Source: Sipunculus nudus
Lineage: Eukaryota > Annelida > Sipuncula > Golfingiida > Sipunculidae
Length of the DNA: 64,000 bases
NCBI GenBank assembly: GCA_026874595.1
Contig: CM049319.1
Span: 65,282,417-65,346,416, forward strand
Reading direction: 5' to 3'
The stretch's first letter is position 1, and the number at the start of each line of letters is the position of its first letter. The position numbers and the translations under genes were made by a program. Below, piece by piece: positions 12,701-23,994 of this stretch. The notes under the pieces are model-generated. The model was not told where the DNA came from. It worked only from the letters and a program-made list of their open reading frames with translations, and did no database searches.

Positions 12701-15700
12701 GACAATGACCAACTAATTAACACTGCACATATGAATGGGCAGGTTTTAACAAACCAGCCATAGTTGAGGGGTTATGTCACTGCTCAAAGTGTTGAGTGGT
12801 TGAGTATTGTTTTTATCAGTATTTCTGCTAGGGTATGGCTCAGTTTTTATCATTGATCATTAAAGGTTGTGACCTGTTAATCCTAACTACAGTTGAAAAA
12901 GGCCTGGAACTGTATAAATAATGGGCAGAATATAATCCATTCTGTATAGTGAACCTACACATGATCAACTAGACCTGCAGTTATGAGTGGACCTTTACCT
13001 TCAAAATCATGGTCAAATAGGCCCAAAAAGAATTATTTGTGAACCCCAAAACTTTAGAAATAACACATATTTTTTCCTCAAAATTGGTATTATTTAGTTC
13101 CTTGAGCAGCTTAAAACTGGTGACCTTCACCTGACTCTTCAAGGTCAAATCAGCCAGAATAAAATATATCAGATCAGTTCATAACCTGGTTATCTTGATC
13201 ATCATCATACAAAGTCAAATCTTTATATATCCAGGATTTAAGTGAAAACTAAACTATTGAAGGGATAATTTCCCCCCATCCACTCAAATTTGCAAAAGTG
13301 AGGCCCATAGTGAAAGAAGATATATAGTTGTTTTTGTATCACAAAAAACCAGGTCCTCTAGTTAACATTGTTATACAGGAACACCTGATGATAGGTATAA
13401 CAATGGATCTATCCACCACAGCCCAAATACCCCGCCCTTTTAACTTATTATTATAATGAGCCCCAAAAATGCTCCTACACAGAAGGTCTTCAATACCTAT
13501 GGTGGCAAGAGCTGCTTACAACGTAATAATGAAGTCCCAAAAGGTGATAACGCATGACGTCGTATTGACAGACTTCATCAACTGGTCTCACCTGACCATT
13601 GATTATATTGCAGTCATTATGAGTCTGTCTTGCAGTATTTTGGATTATTAGTCTCATACAAATTACGTGCTAGGTAAGACATTATTATTCACTCCGTAGT
13701 CGGAGGAATGGCTCCTGCGACCTATAGCCTAGAACTTTTTTTAGCTCAGCTGACTTTCAGTCATGCTGGGCTATAGCGATGGGTCTTTGTCCGGCGTCCT
13801 TCCGTCCGTCCGTCCGTCCGGCCGTTAGCAGGGCACAAATCGTAACCATAGGGGCTAGGGCCATGAACCCTATGCAGTCTTAGAAGTTCTAAAAAGATCT
13901 CCTTGCAAACCTGAAATTAGGTCACTGCGACCTATATTCTCAAAGTTATGGGGTGTGTGTGCACCCCCCAGAAATAATTCTTTTAGCCAAAATTTTCATC
14001 CCATACCTTCCATCTTTCACATACAGCTCACCTACCAACAGGGGAAGAACCATAATTATTTTGAGGTCACAAGGTCAAAGGTCAAGGTCACAGAACCAAC
14101 TTCTTTGAAATGCCTTAGGATGCATTTTAAGCCAAACCTTTCATCCCAATTCTTTGATCTTTCACATGTAGCTCACCTACTAAGTGGGAGAAGAATCCTA
14201 TAGATGTTGAGGTCACAAGGTCAAAGGTCAGGGTCACAGGATCCACTTTTTTTAAAAGGTTGTGGACACATTTCAAGCTAGACCTTTCATTCCAAACCTT
14301 TCAGCACTGATATCGCTTCTCTGCCAACAGGAGAAAAGACCTGTTGATTTTGAGGTCAAAGGTCAAGTTCACAGCACCCTCTTCTTGCGTGGAGTCATTT
14401 TCAGCAAACTTTTCAATCTATACTTTCCATCTGTCATATATGGCTTACCTACCAATAGGAGAAGAAGCCTAATGATGTTGAGTTCAAAAGGTCAAAGGTC
14501 AAGGTCACAATATTGTTCTAAATGCTTGTGAACATATTTCAAGTGAAACTGTTCAACCCAAACATTCAGTCTTTCACATATGCCACATCTATGCATCACT
14601 GAATTTGATTCAAACTTCATATTTATGGGTCTTTTTGCATGAAGAAATAACTAATTGATTTTGAGGTCAGCTGGTCAGGAGGTTAAAGGTTGCAGGTCTA
14701 AGTTATTCACTCATTGGTTGCCAAGTAATTACACCCGGCCAGATGTAAGTGGTTAGTAGTTACCCATCATTTAGAAAGAATCCAGTTGATATGTGGGCAA
14801 AAGGCCAAGGTCATAGGTCAGGAATGTTCACAATAACTTATTTTGTAGACCATCTTTATTTTTCTTGTTTTCTTGTATATATAACCATATGGCACTCACA
14901 ACTGGTACATCTCACTATGTGCCCATAATTGTCAGTGACACTTGTGATATATGACTCCCTTTTGTATCAGCTCATGGAGTGATAAGGATATATCATTAGT
15001 GCATAACAAAAACACTGTTGCCGGAATGCTTTGGCCAGGCATTAAGACTATGAGAGTTAAGTGTTAAGTTTAGCTACTGATTTATAAAATGATGGGAACA
15101 TTTTGCAGTTTATATCATGGAATCATAGCAATAAACGTAGTTTTCTAGATATCTGAATATTATTATACAAATCATCAGATATACCAGCAAGTGTTTGTTC
15201 TGATAATATGTGGGTCTGTACCTGGATTTAGGATGGCTTTATTTGATTACAAGACTCTTAGTGATGCTTTCTGCATTTCTTTTCTTTTAGGTTTTGCAGT
15301 TTATCTACCCTGCTGACCCCATTGAATAGCAAGCTGATAATTAAAACAAACTGGACTTGCACTTTTTACATTTGCATGTTCATAAATCTGATATGAGAGC
15401 TCTCCAGCCTGATCATGCCTTTTGAATTATTTTGGACATTCATAACTGTTACATTCTTTGAAGCAATAGCTACAAGTTTAGTGTCTTATTGGAGGATGTG
15501 TGACTTGTCAGAAAACCATTATGTCTGCCAGGTAGCCATTTTAGAAATCCTTTTGCCAGGACAGTTTCTGTGATTTTTTTATGATGTTTGGTCCCTATTA
15601 GGGATGTTTGTTGTTCAATTTCCGACCTGTCAGAAATCCAATATGGCCACCAGGACGCCATCTTTAAATTCCTGTAGAACATATTATCTCAAGAACTATT

Positions 15701-18700
15701 AAAGTGAATGCAGTGGGATGTATATTAATGTAATCTTGCATTGGGTCAAAGATTTCTTAATTATGACCATCATTTATGAAAGCTCAGTACAGTTGGCTTG
15801 TATTGAATAAAAATTAATATGGAAGCACCCGTTTCACAATAATTCTTGCATGGATTTCCTTGATCTTTTGCTATATTTGTATCCCCAGACAAAGTCGGGG
15901 GATACTATGTTTTCATACCGGTCCCCCCGCCGCCGCCGCCGCATATAAATCTTGTTGGCGCGATAACCCCAAAAATATTTCACCGAACTTTACCAAACTT
16001 GGTATATGTATAGATATGGGTAAGAGGATGACGCCTATTTAAAATGAGGTCATGACCTTTACTAGGAGAGTGTCCCTGACCTTGAATAGGTCCAATTTTG
16101 GGGAAAATCACACAAATTCTTTAATATCTCAAGAAATCTTGCATGGATTTATCCCAAAATCAAGTTGATGGAAGAACATGGATAGGGTTGTCATGTTCCA
16201 GAAACTGGTGGCGCCACCTATTATTCTTTACTTGTTTTCATGCCGTTTAATACCCCCAAATTGCCACCTTACAGTACTGTGAGCATTATAAGTCAAAAAC
16301 TAATGGACAGATTTCTTTTATATTATGCATATACATAGGTATGGGTTATGGGATGATGTTTATTTAAATTGGGGTCATGACCTTTCACATGAGTGGCCTT
16401 GACCTTGAATATTGCCATATATGGTGAAAATCACACACCTCTTATGATATCTCCAGTGTTGATAGCCATATGGATTTCAAACATGACTTATGTATGGCCC
16501 ACCACTAAAGTAAGAACCCTATAGATTCTAGGGTCATGAGGTCAAAGGTCAAGGTCACTGGACTGGCATTTTAAAAGATACTGTGGATGCATTTTAAGCC
16601 AAACTTTCATCCAAGGTCTTCCATCTTGAATATATAGCTCACTTGCCAATAGTGGATGATCCATATAAATTTTGGGGTCACAAGGTCAAAGGTCAAGGCC
16701 ACAGGAGCTATCTGTCCAAAAATTAAGTTTCTGGATGATAATTCCTGCTTTTATTGATGTATTGATTTCAAATTTGACTTGTATTTGACCCATTGAAAAA
16801 GCAAAACTCCAATTGATTTTGGGGTCATGAGGTCAAAGGTCAAGGTCACAGGACACATCTTTAAAAAGATTGTGGATGCATTTTCAGCCAAACATTTCAT
16901 CTCAGACCTTTCATCTTGCATATATAAGTCATCTGCCAATAGAGGAAGACCCCTATCAGTTTTTAGGTCACAAGGTCAAAGGTGAAGGTCACAGGAGCCA
17001 TCTGTCCAAAAATTAGTTTTTGGATGATAATTCCTGCTTTTATTGATGTATGGATTTCAAACTTGACTTGTATTTGTCCCATTGGAAAAGCAAGACCCAA
17101 ATTGATTTTGGGGTCATGAGGTCAAAGGTCAAGGTCACAGGACATCTTTAAAAAGGTTGTGGATGCAATTTCAGCCAAACAATTCATCTCAGATCTTTCA
17201 TCTTGCACATATAGTTCACCTGCCAAGAGTGGAAGACCTCTATCTATTTTGAGGTCACAAGGTCAAAGGTGAAGGTCACAGGAGCTATCTGTCCAAAAAT
17301 TAGTTTCTGGATGATAATTCCTGCTTTTATTGATGTATGGATTTCAAACTTGACTTGTATATGTCCCATTGGAAAAGCAAGACCTGAATTGATTTTGGGG
17401 TCATGAGGTCAAAGGTCAAGGTCACAGGACACATCTTTAAAAAGATGTGGATGCATTTTCAGCCAAACATTTTATCTCAGATCTTTCATTTGCACATATA
17501 GTTCACCTGCCAAGAGAGGAAAAACCCTATAAATTTTGAGGTCACAAGGTCAAAGGTGAAGGTCACAGGAGCCATCTGTCCAAAAATTAGTTTTTGGATG
17601 ATAATTCCTGCTTTTATTGATGTATGGATTTCAAACTTGACTTGTATTTGACCCATTGGAAAAGCAAGACCGGAATTGATTTTGGGGTCATGAGGTCAAA
17701 GGTCAAGGTCACAGGAAACCTCTTTATAAAGATTGTGGATGCATTTTCAGCCAAACAGTTCATTTCAGATCTTACATCTTGCACATATAGTTCACCCGCC
17801 AAGAGTGGAAAACCCCTTTCAATTTTGAGGTCACAAGGTCAAAGGTGAAGGTCACAGGAGCCATCTGTCCAAAAATTAGTTTCTGGATGATAATTCCTGC
17901 TTTTATTGATGTATGGATTTCAAACTTGACTTGTATATGTCCCATTGGAAAAGCAAGACCTGAATTGATTTTGGGGTCATGAGGTCAAAGGTCAAGGTCA
18001 CAGGACACATCTTAAAAAAGATGTGGATGCATTTTCAGCCAAACATTTCATCTCAGATCTTTAATCTTGCACATATAGTTCACCTGCCAAGAGAGGAAGA
18101 ACCCTATAAATTTTGAGGTCACAAGGTCAAAGGTGAAGGTCACAGGAGCCATCTGTCCAAAAATTAGTTTTTGGATGATAATTCCTTCTTTTATGATATA
18201 TGGATTACAAACTTGACTTGTATTTGACCCATTGGAAAAGCAAGACGGGAATTGATTTTGGGGTCATGAGGTCAAAGGTCAAGGTCACAGGAAACCTCTT
18301 TATAAAGATTGTGGATGCATTTTCAGCCAAACAGTTCATCTCAGATCTTACATCTTGCACATATAGTTCACCCGCCAAGAGTGGAAAACACCTTTCAATT
18401 TTGAGGTCACAAGGTCAAAGGTGAAGGTCACAGGAGCCATCTGTCCAAAAATTAGTTTCTGGATGATAATTCCTGCTTTTATTGATGTATGGTTTTCAAA
18501 CTTGACTTGTATATGTCCCATTGGAAAAGCAAGACCAAAATTGATTTTGGGGTCATGAGGTCAAAGGTCAAGGTCACAGGACACATCTTAAAAAAGATGT
18601 GGATGCATTTTCAGCCAAACATTTCATCTCAGATCTTTCATCTTGCACATATAGTTCTCCTGCCAAGAGAGGAAGAACACTATCAATTTTGAGGTCACAA

Positions 18701-20447
18701 GGTCAAAGGTGAAGGTCACAGGAGCCACCTGTAAAAGAAAACTAGTTTCTGGATGATAATTCCTTCTTTATTGATGTATAGATTTTAAACTTGACTTGCA
18801 TATGTCCCATTGGAAAAGCAAGACCCAAATTGATTTTGGGGTCATGAGGTCAAAGGTCAAGGTCACAGGACACATCTTTAAAAAGATCAAGGTCACAGGA
18901 CCAACATCTTCAACAAGATTGTGGATTGTTAGATGGAAGAAACAATAAATATGCCAAGTGTCAGTATATGCTGCTAAAAATGGGGGTCTGTTCTTTAGGG
19001 GGGGGGGGGGCCCTACTATGTCTGGGGATACTCTGGCATCTGCGGTGCCAAGAAATGTCTACTTTGATCTTATTGTGGCCTGTGTGGTATTCCTTTTGAG
19101 ACTGACAGGTATCGAGCAAGCTGTGGGATTAGTTCCTGATAGTTCAACAACCATACATTTTGCCTCAGACCATCATTCACTATGTTTTAACCAGACATAT
19201 ATGATAAGAATTTATGGCAATGTAGAAAATTTAAACAAAATTGGCATATAGGTTCTGCAACAATTTTACTAGAAGTTGTGTATTGCAGCCCATGATGTCG
19301 CAGGTCATGCTTGGCAGCTGAGTGTCATGACCCATGGGTCACTTGTTACTGTCTCCTTTGTATAAAAAAAATATCCCAGAAAACGTGCCGACATGGGTAC
19401 TGGTAGTATTTACAGACTACACATGTTCTGTTTTTCAGAGCTCTGTCAAAGTATGCAAAATTTTGTTTTTGTCAGATAATTGACCCTTTACACTGTTTAA
19501 GGTCACCTAATTGGTTGCTCATTAGTCCAATGCTTATGATTAATCATTGAATGAATATGCGATTAAGGTCACATAGAGTTTATGGATAGGTTAATTAACT
19601 GATGCACCAGTGGTGATACAGTTAGGTGAGGTGATAACCAAGAAGGTAACTGTAAATAGATACTAAGGTCTCTTTTAGGAGTAGTAGTAATCATAACATG
19701 CTATATTCATATGCTTAAAACTTGTCTGTTTTTACAGGGACCTATTTTGCAAGAGATGCAAGTTACTCCCATCGTTTTACAGACCCTCAAAGACCACCAT
19801 CAGCATTCATGTCAGTTCAACGCAACCTTTTCCTCGGCCAGCCAGTGGCAGCGCACTCTTCAGGAGTAACACTTTCAGACCGACATAATCAGATAATGGT
19901 CCAGCACTACTCTTCATCCTCGTCTTCATTACGTAACCATCTGTTTGGTGTATTCTCCTCCACATTACGAGGAACTGTGTCTTTGAACTCGTATCCCAGC
20001 TGGCCTGGGGGTCAGAACTGGTCTAGTGCTGGTACTACCTCCACCTCAGGCTTATATCCAGCTGTTCCATCTACCAGCAGTGCTGATCTGCAGTCTACAG
20101 TACGCAACGACACAAACCTTAATGGCGCTACAGAGCAGAACAGCAAAAGCACAAGTGGACAGAGTTACTCGGTGTGGTCACCTAGCACAAATGAAATGGT
20201 TGAAGGACAGCATATCCATAAGATGTTCTATGCAAGAGTGCTTTGTGGGCTCTATGCAAAAGGACAACCAAAATACCGCAAACCACCTGCCCGGGACCCA
20301 AGCCTGCCTTATGATAAATGTTTTAATTCGTGTGTTGACAGTGTGCACCAGCCCCAAGTGTATGTGATTTTTGATCGGGATCAGTGTTATCCTGAGTACC
20401 TTATAGAATACTCCAATGAACCCAGGTGGTCACTCACCTCGTTATAG
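3595..20447 (+). CDS. PARP gene A: ADP-ribosyltransferase with partial RING-like finger (5' end outside window)
   Basis: Five exons (3595-3643, 9459-9670, 11306-11451, 11851-12002, 19738-20447) join in frame into 422 codons plus stop. Order of features: C-x4-C end of a RING-like zinc finger, an Asp-rich linker, then a PARP catalytic domain with the NAD-binding His in FHGTK, a G-x-YFARDASYSH segment with the catalytic Tyr, and a C-terminal YPEYLIEY strand. The third triad position appears hydrophobic rather than Glu, as in mono-ADP-ribosylating PARPs of the PARP7/11/12/14 group (family knowledge; activity is inferred). Every junction has GT/AG and phase agrees throughout. It is a paralogue of the gene at 38142-47816. 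The exons for the N-terminus and first half of the zinc finger are not visible and probably lie left of the window. A likely polyadenylation signal AATAAA lies at 20794. Confidence 0.85.
3644..5061. other. Intron of gene A, no further gene seen
   Basis: Unique-looking AT-rich intron sequence. The frames at 3890-4333 have no recognisable domain and no supporting splice context. Nothing else is supported here. Confidence 0.5.
5922..5944 (+). repeat. Poly-C tract
   Basis: A nearly uninterrupted run of C inside the family II element; length in the assembly may be unreliable. Confidence 0.8.
6635..6732 (+). repeat. (CT)n microsatellite
   Basis: About 100 bp of CT with a few T interruptions, giving spurious Leu/Ser-rich ORFs in two frames. 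Confidence 0.95.
9459..9670 (+). CDS. Gene A exon: acidic linker before the PARP domain
   Basis: Acceptor tttgtag and donor GAG|gtaatg, phase 1 in and phase 0 out. It begins GELQKVLPALL, continuing the helix after the zinc finger, followed by a run of about 15 residues that is almost all Asp/Glu (codons GAT/GAC), and ends LPPHWDRMDKDE. The P-x-WD signature just before the catalytic domain is typical of the PARP7/12 group. The gene B equivalent (41681-41835) lacks the Asp run, so the acidic tract is specific to gene A and probably arose by GAT/GAC repeat expansion. Confidence 0.8.
11045..11256 (+). repeat. Imperfect tandem duplication of about 110 bp
   Basis: AAATATGTTTTCTGAC...TGTATAAAAGTAAT...TTTATCTTTTATAT...AATAAATAAATG appears twice in a row just before the exon at 11306. 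It is AT-rich with no coding sign. Confidence 0.7.
11306..11451 (+). CDS. Gene A exon: N-terminal part of PARP catalytic domain
   Basis: A 146-nt exon, phase 0 to phase 2, acceptor atttgcag and donor GTgtaagt. It encodes EYKEVERAFHLTM...ITRLLRVQNPILWQLYSV, the segment that precedes the NAD-binding strand in PARP7/11/12-type enzymes; the motif R-x-QNP-x-LW-x-x-Y is diagnostic. The paralogous exon at 40740-40885 has the same length and phase. Confidence 0.9.
11851..12002 (+). CDS. Gene A exon: NAD-binding core of PARP domain
   Basis: A 152-nt exon, phase 2 to phase 1, acceptor gatcacag and donor AAGgtaaat. It encodes ...EFKLFHGTKSNFINAIC followed by NFDWRVCGVNGTAFGQG. FHGT carries the conserved catalytic His that holds the nicotinamide ribose, and FDWRVCGVNGT-x-x-GQG is the conserved block before the catalytic Tyr. 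The gene B exon at 39051-39202 is the same length and nearly identical in this block. Confidence 0.93.
12003..13740. other. Gene A intron, proximal part
   Basis: The reading frame of the preceding exon runs on for about 240 nt into the intron but diverges from PARP sequence immediately after the donor, so this is read-through. Nothing further is recognisable up to the mobile element at 13741. Confidence 0.5.
15878..19062 (+). mobile_element. Family I Helitron-like element, full length, 3.2 kb
   Basis: The 5' end TGTATCCCCAGACAAAG forms a hairpin with GGGGGATAC. Then come a GCC repeat, conserved leader with GGTGGCGCCACC at 16207, an eight-unit 288-bp satellite, GTCTGGGGATAC (inverse of the 5' end), a GGCA(T/C)C-TGC-GGTGCC hairpin and AAGAAATGTCTAC (CTAG in the other two copies). 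Inverted subterminal motifs plus 3' hairpin plus internal tandem repeats match the Helentron/HINE group, known in molluscs as CvE or pearl (family knowledge). Confidence 0.65.
16545..18885 (+). repeat. 288-bp satellite with AGGTCA direct repeats, array 2 (8 units)
   Basis: Anchor positions 16711, 17001, 17288, 17575, 17864, 18152, 18440 and about 18728 give a 287-290 bp period. Alternate units carry TATTTGACCC and TATATGTCCC; the 17624 and 18200 stretches, 576 bp apart, are almost identical, showing a two-unit higher-order repeat. Confidence 0.92.
19738..20447 (+). CDS. Gene A terminal exon: PARP domain C-terminal half with long Ser-rich insertion
   Basis: Follows an intron of 7.7 kb; acceptor tttttacag, phase 1. 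It starts GTYFARDASYSHRFTD with the catalytic Tyr. A long insertion of about 140 residues rich in Ser, Thr, Asn and Gln follows, ending in a conserved YSVWSPST motif. It then resumes with HIHKMFYARVLCGLY-x-KG, SCVD, the strand VYVIFDRDQ and YPEYLIEY, and stops with TAG at 20445. In gene B the insertion is only about 50 residues but keeps YSVWSPST, so the extra length here is an A-specific expansion. Human relatives have only a short loop there (family knowledge). Confidence 0.92.
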
Positions 20448-20793
20448 GTCACAGGGTCATATTAATGAATATTCATAGAGGTCATCAGTCATGAACATAC
20501 TCTTTTGTAGTAAATGGTGTATCTAACTTTGGTTGGCTTGGGCCTTAATTATGGCTCCTGACAGCTCCAGCATTTATTCTTTTGAACATTTTTAGAGTTT
20601 ACCTTGTAAAAATAATTGAGGATATCTGTCAGGTATTTTTAATCAAATCAAAGACCAGTACAATGGTCGGTTTGAGATGTGTCAATGCAGTGTTAGATGT
20701 TTCAATGTCAGACCCACAATGTGGGTATGATGTAGATTGTAGCAGAAACCATCATAAATGTGTACATTTTTAATTGTGTATCCCATGTGTGTG

Positions 20794-20799
20794 AATAAA
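20794..20799 (+). terminator. Candidate polyadenylation signal of gene A
   Basis: AATAAA 347 nt after the stop codon of gene A, in the sense orientation. It is the first canonical hexamer I see after the stop. Its use is inferred. Confidence 0.4.
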
Positions 20800-23500
20800 A
20801 GGAAATGGTGAGACAACCTAGTTCAACTTCTAGCTCTGCAAAGTCCTGGAAATATTGTTAAAAATTAGTCCAAACCATATTTAATCTGGAATTTATTGCA
20901 GCACAGACAGTTTGAATTATATTGCACTAGTAGTATTTAGGTGTGTAAATTGGCTGAACATTAAAAATTATCAGGCGACAAGTTTATCAGGCAACTTAAG
21001 TTCCTCTTAGAATTTACTTTCTGTGGCATTGAATATTATTAACAGTAACAACACATCTCACCTTAAAATCAAGCCCTGTTATTACAATGACAAAAGCATT
21101 ACTTAATATAATACATCTTAGAGATTGGTCTGATGATAACAGCTGTGGTTTTAGGAGTGTCACATCATTCTCAATAAGATAATAAAAGGCAGTTTATTGA
21201 TTACAAATGGGCGTGTTTATAAAAGTAAGTCACACAAACAGAACACAGATGGTTTTGTTGAATATAACCACAGTTTCACATTTCAAGGATTTGCACTTGC
21301 ATCATGTGTGGCACATTAATACAGGATTTCCCGGTTAGGCTAGGATTAAGCCTGGGTTGCTTAGAAATGCAGTATTGTTCAAATACATTAGAATTATGTT
21401 CATACATATGCCATTTCAAGGAAAAATCATCAGCACCAGAAAAACTGATATAATCAATTTTTCCAAAATCTGAAACATGAATTAAAAATATGAAAAGTTG
21501 GTGTAAAGGATCAGTTCCAAGGCAAATGTGAAAAAATAAGCAGTGTTACACCATTTTGATTAATTTTTGCTCCTGAACCCAGGTTGTAAGTGTGAATACA
21601 CCACCCCCATTGGTTCTTGTTGTCCTGGGTTACCCTATAACCAAGCAGCCTGTTGGCCAGAACAAACAAAATATTTTGCACTGCCGTAACTGTTGAAATA
21701 ACATAATTAATAATTTGAAAGCAAAGAATATTTATTTCAGTGCCTTCTATTGACTTGAGGAATAAATTAGTCATATTTTAAATGAAATATTCAGAAAAAT
21801 GTAACAAAATATTGTTGCCATATGAACTAGCTTTATTAACTTGGGTCTGTATCCGATTACATTCAGAAGATGGCTGCAGCTTGGCAAATATAGAGAAATC
21901 TAGTGCAGTCTCATTCAAAATTGTTTGTCCCAATGATCATTTATCTGAACAAAAACTTTGTCCTCTGAGCTGTTTGGAGAGATGACGCTCTAAAGTGCCA
22001 GAAATAATAAAGCAAACAGCAAATTCATAATATGCATGGATGTACAGATCATATATGTAGCTCTACAAATGGCACTGAACTCTGTTTCACGGCCCTGTCC
22101 ACATGTTTTTCCTTATTTGATGTACATCTTTTACAGGTAACTAAACTAAAATATATGCAAACAGAACATGAAAAATATATAATTGATGGGAGTGGATATA
22201 ATTCCCCATCTTTTTGTCCCTGCGAAAAAAACTAAAATTAAAACAACATATTTGAATCTGTGATTATTTTGCAACTGCATAGCCTTCCCTGTGTCACAAA
22301 CATATATGGACATATCATTATGGAACCTCTGGTGTTGAGAAAATGATTTGTGTGGTCTTTATAACTTTACTGGAATTCCACTTCTTAACAGTTAAGTGAC
22401 CGCCTTATCAAAGAACCCAGTGCCACAAACTCATTGGTATAATCATAGGAATGCAGGTTGTTAAGTAAATAATCTTAACATTACGTTCTAATTAACATTT
22501 AATTTATGTAAATTTTCTTAAGATAACATGAGCTGTTACTAAAAATTAATCAATTTTCCTCCTGTGAAGTGAGATGCCTTTGCTTTCCCTATGAATGGAG
22601 TTGAAGGCAATATCCTAAAAAAAACCTGATGGACAGATATTTTAGAACTGAGTAGAGTAACATATGTCACTGTGTTCCTTTATAGTACATAACTGCCATG
22701 GCATGCTGTATTTAAAGGTTTGCTTGTCATATATCTCTGTAACAAGTATGTGTCAAACTCGCGAGAAGAGTGTATAGTTGAAACTATTATGCTATGTATC
22801 ATCAGGAAAACCTTTCCACCACACTACTAGTGACATCTGATGGCAAAGACTGACACTACTAGTGGCATCAGATGGTAAGGACTGACACCTTATGGTCGGG
22901 TACTTTATATCAGCGAGGAGAAATCATGTTTGTTGTATTTTTTTTTGTTATATTATGACTAAGATAGGAATTGTATTATTATCCTTAGAGGCAAGGGTCA
23001 ATTCAGAGTCAATGGTGTTACTTGTTGCATTTAACAGGACCAGCTGTATATAAAAACTGTAAGTATCCGTAGATTATAAACATTCAAGGTTGAGACATTA
23101 AACACACTTAGTTTGATACATATAGAAAAAAAGGCAACTAACTGCGGTGTATACTGAATGCAAACTGAAAACAGTATCAAAGAAGTTAGTATTTCCATGT
23201 GAACTTGGAGTTTGACAATGATATATACACCAAATGGTTGTGATTTTGCAAAATGGCATTGAGAAAACCTCAAGACAGATGTAATGTGTGCCGACATCAT
23301 CACCTTTGATTATGTCATAATATGCTCTGTCACACATCAATACAATGAGGAACAAATGTTATTTCATGAATAATTGACAAGGTGAGGGAATTAAATAGGC
23401 CACTCTTATAGAATAGGTACCCATAATGTGTGGTTCTCACTAATATGTTCTTTGCAGGTTTATGAACTGATAGGGAAAGCATTATGATTTTTGCTATTCT
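20800..23500. other. Intergenic, no gene seen
   Basis: AT-rich sequence after the gene A polyadenylation signal. Only short frames without recognisable domains or splice context. A small local duplication (ACTACTAGTGACATCTGATGG, twice) lies near 22825-22875. Confidence 0.5.
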
Positions 23501-23534
23501 GACTTTAGGCTTTCAGCTCGAATCCGGACTGGAA

Positions 23535-23655
23535 TCCCCTTTTATAGGGACTTTGACTCAAGGGACCTGGACTGGGACTATGACTCGAAGGACCTGGACT
23601 CGGATTTGGACTCGAGGAACCTGGACTCGAACTTGTGCTCGGACTCGGAGGTATA
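23535..23655 (+). repeat. Degenerate GGACCTGGACTCG minisatellite
   Basis: Tandem variants of GGACCTGGACTCGGA with a period near 27 bp. Related in wording to the array at 24000, so both may come from one ancestral repeat. Confidence 0.7.
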
Positions 23656-23994
23656 AGGACTTGACACATCAGGCCGAGTCCATTTGGAGTCCAGTAGATG
23701 GGAATCTTTGTCAAATTCTAAAAAAACATATATATTACATGTACAAATTTCTAAATGAATATTTCAAGAAAACGACTGTATATACCAAACTTAAGCTCTT
23801 CATCGGGAGCTAAATGTAATTAAGCGATCAAATTAAAAGTATGTGTAAACTCACAATATTACACATGGTTATCTCAAATTTCCATTTAAAATTTCTTTTA
23901 ATATGTAGAATTTTCTTGGACTCTGACCTGACTCGGGTTCAAGATGACTCGGGTTGGACGAAGAAATTTTATTGATTTGAACCCCAAGGACTCT

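Larger units (their letters stand above)
13741..19347 (+). mobile_element. Family II element with nested family I element, in gene A intron
   Basis: The left end TTAGCTCAGCTGACTTTCAG with the CCGT repeat block and GGGCACAAATCGTAACC matches other family II starts. The right end CAGCTGAGTGTCATGACCCATGGGTCACTTGTTA carries the hairpin at 19329-19340. Between them, 15878-19062 is a complete family I element, so insertion into family II is the simplest reading. The left arm has degenerate GAGGTCACAAGGTCAAAGGTCA units of its own (about 14060-14510). Confidence 0.55.

Noticed and set aside
17624-18424. Two nearly identical 74-codon ORFs (MDFKLDLYLTHWKSKTG and MDYKLDLYLTHWKSKTG)
   Set aside because: They lie one satellite dimer (576 bp) apart and are translations of the 288-bp repeat; the minus-strand frames at 57-1121 and 16751-17802 are likewise repeat translations.
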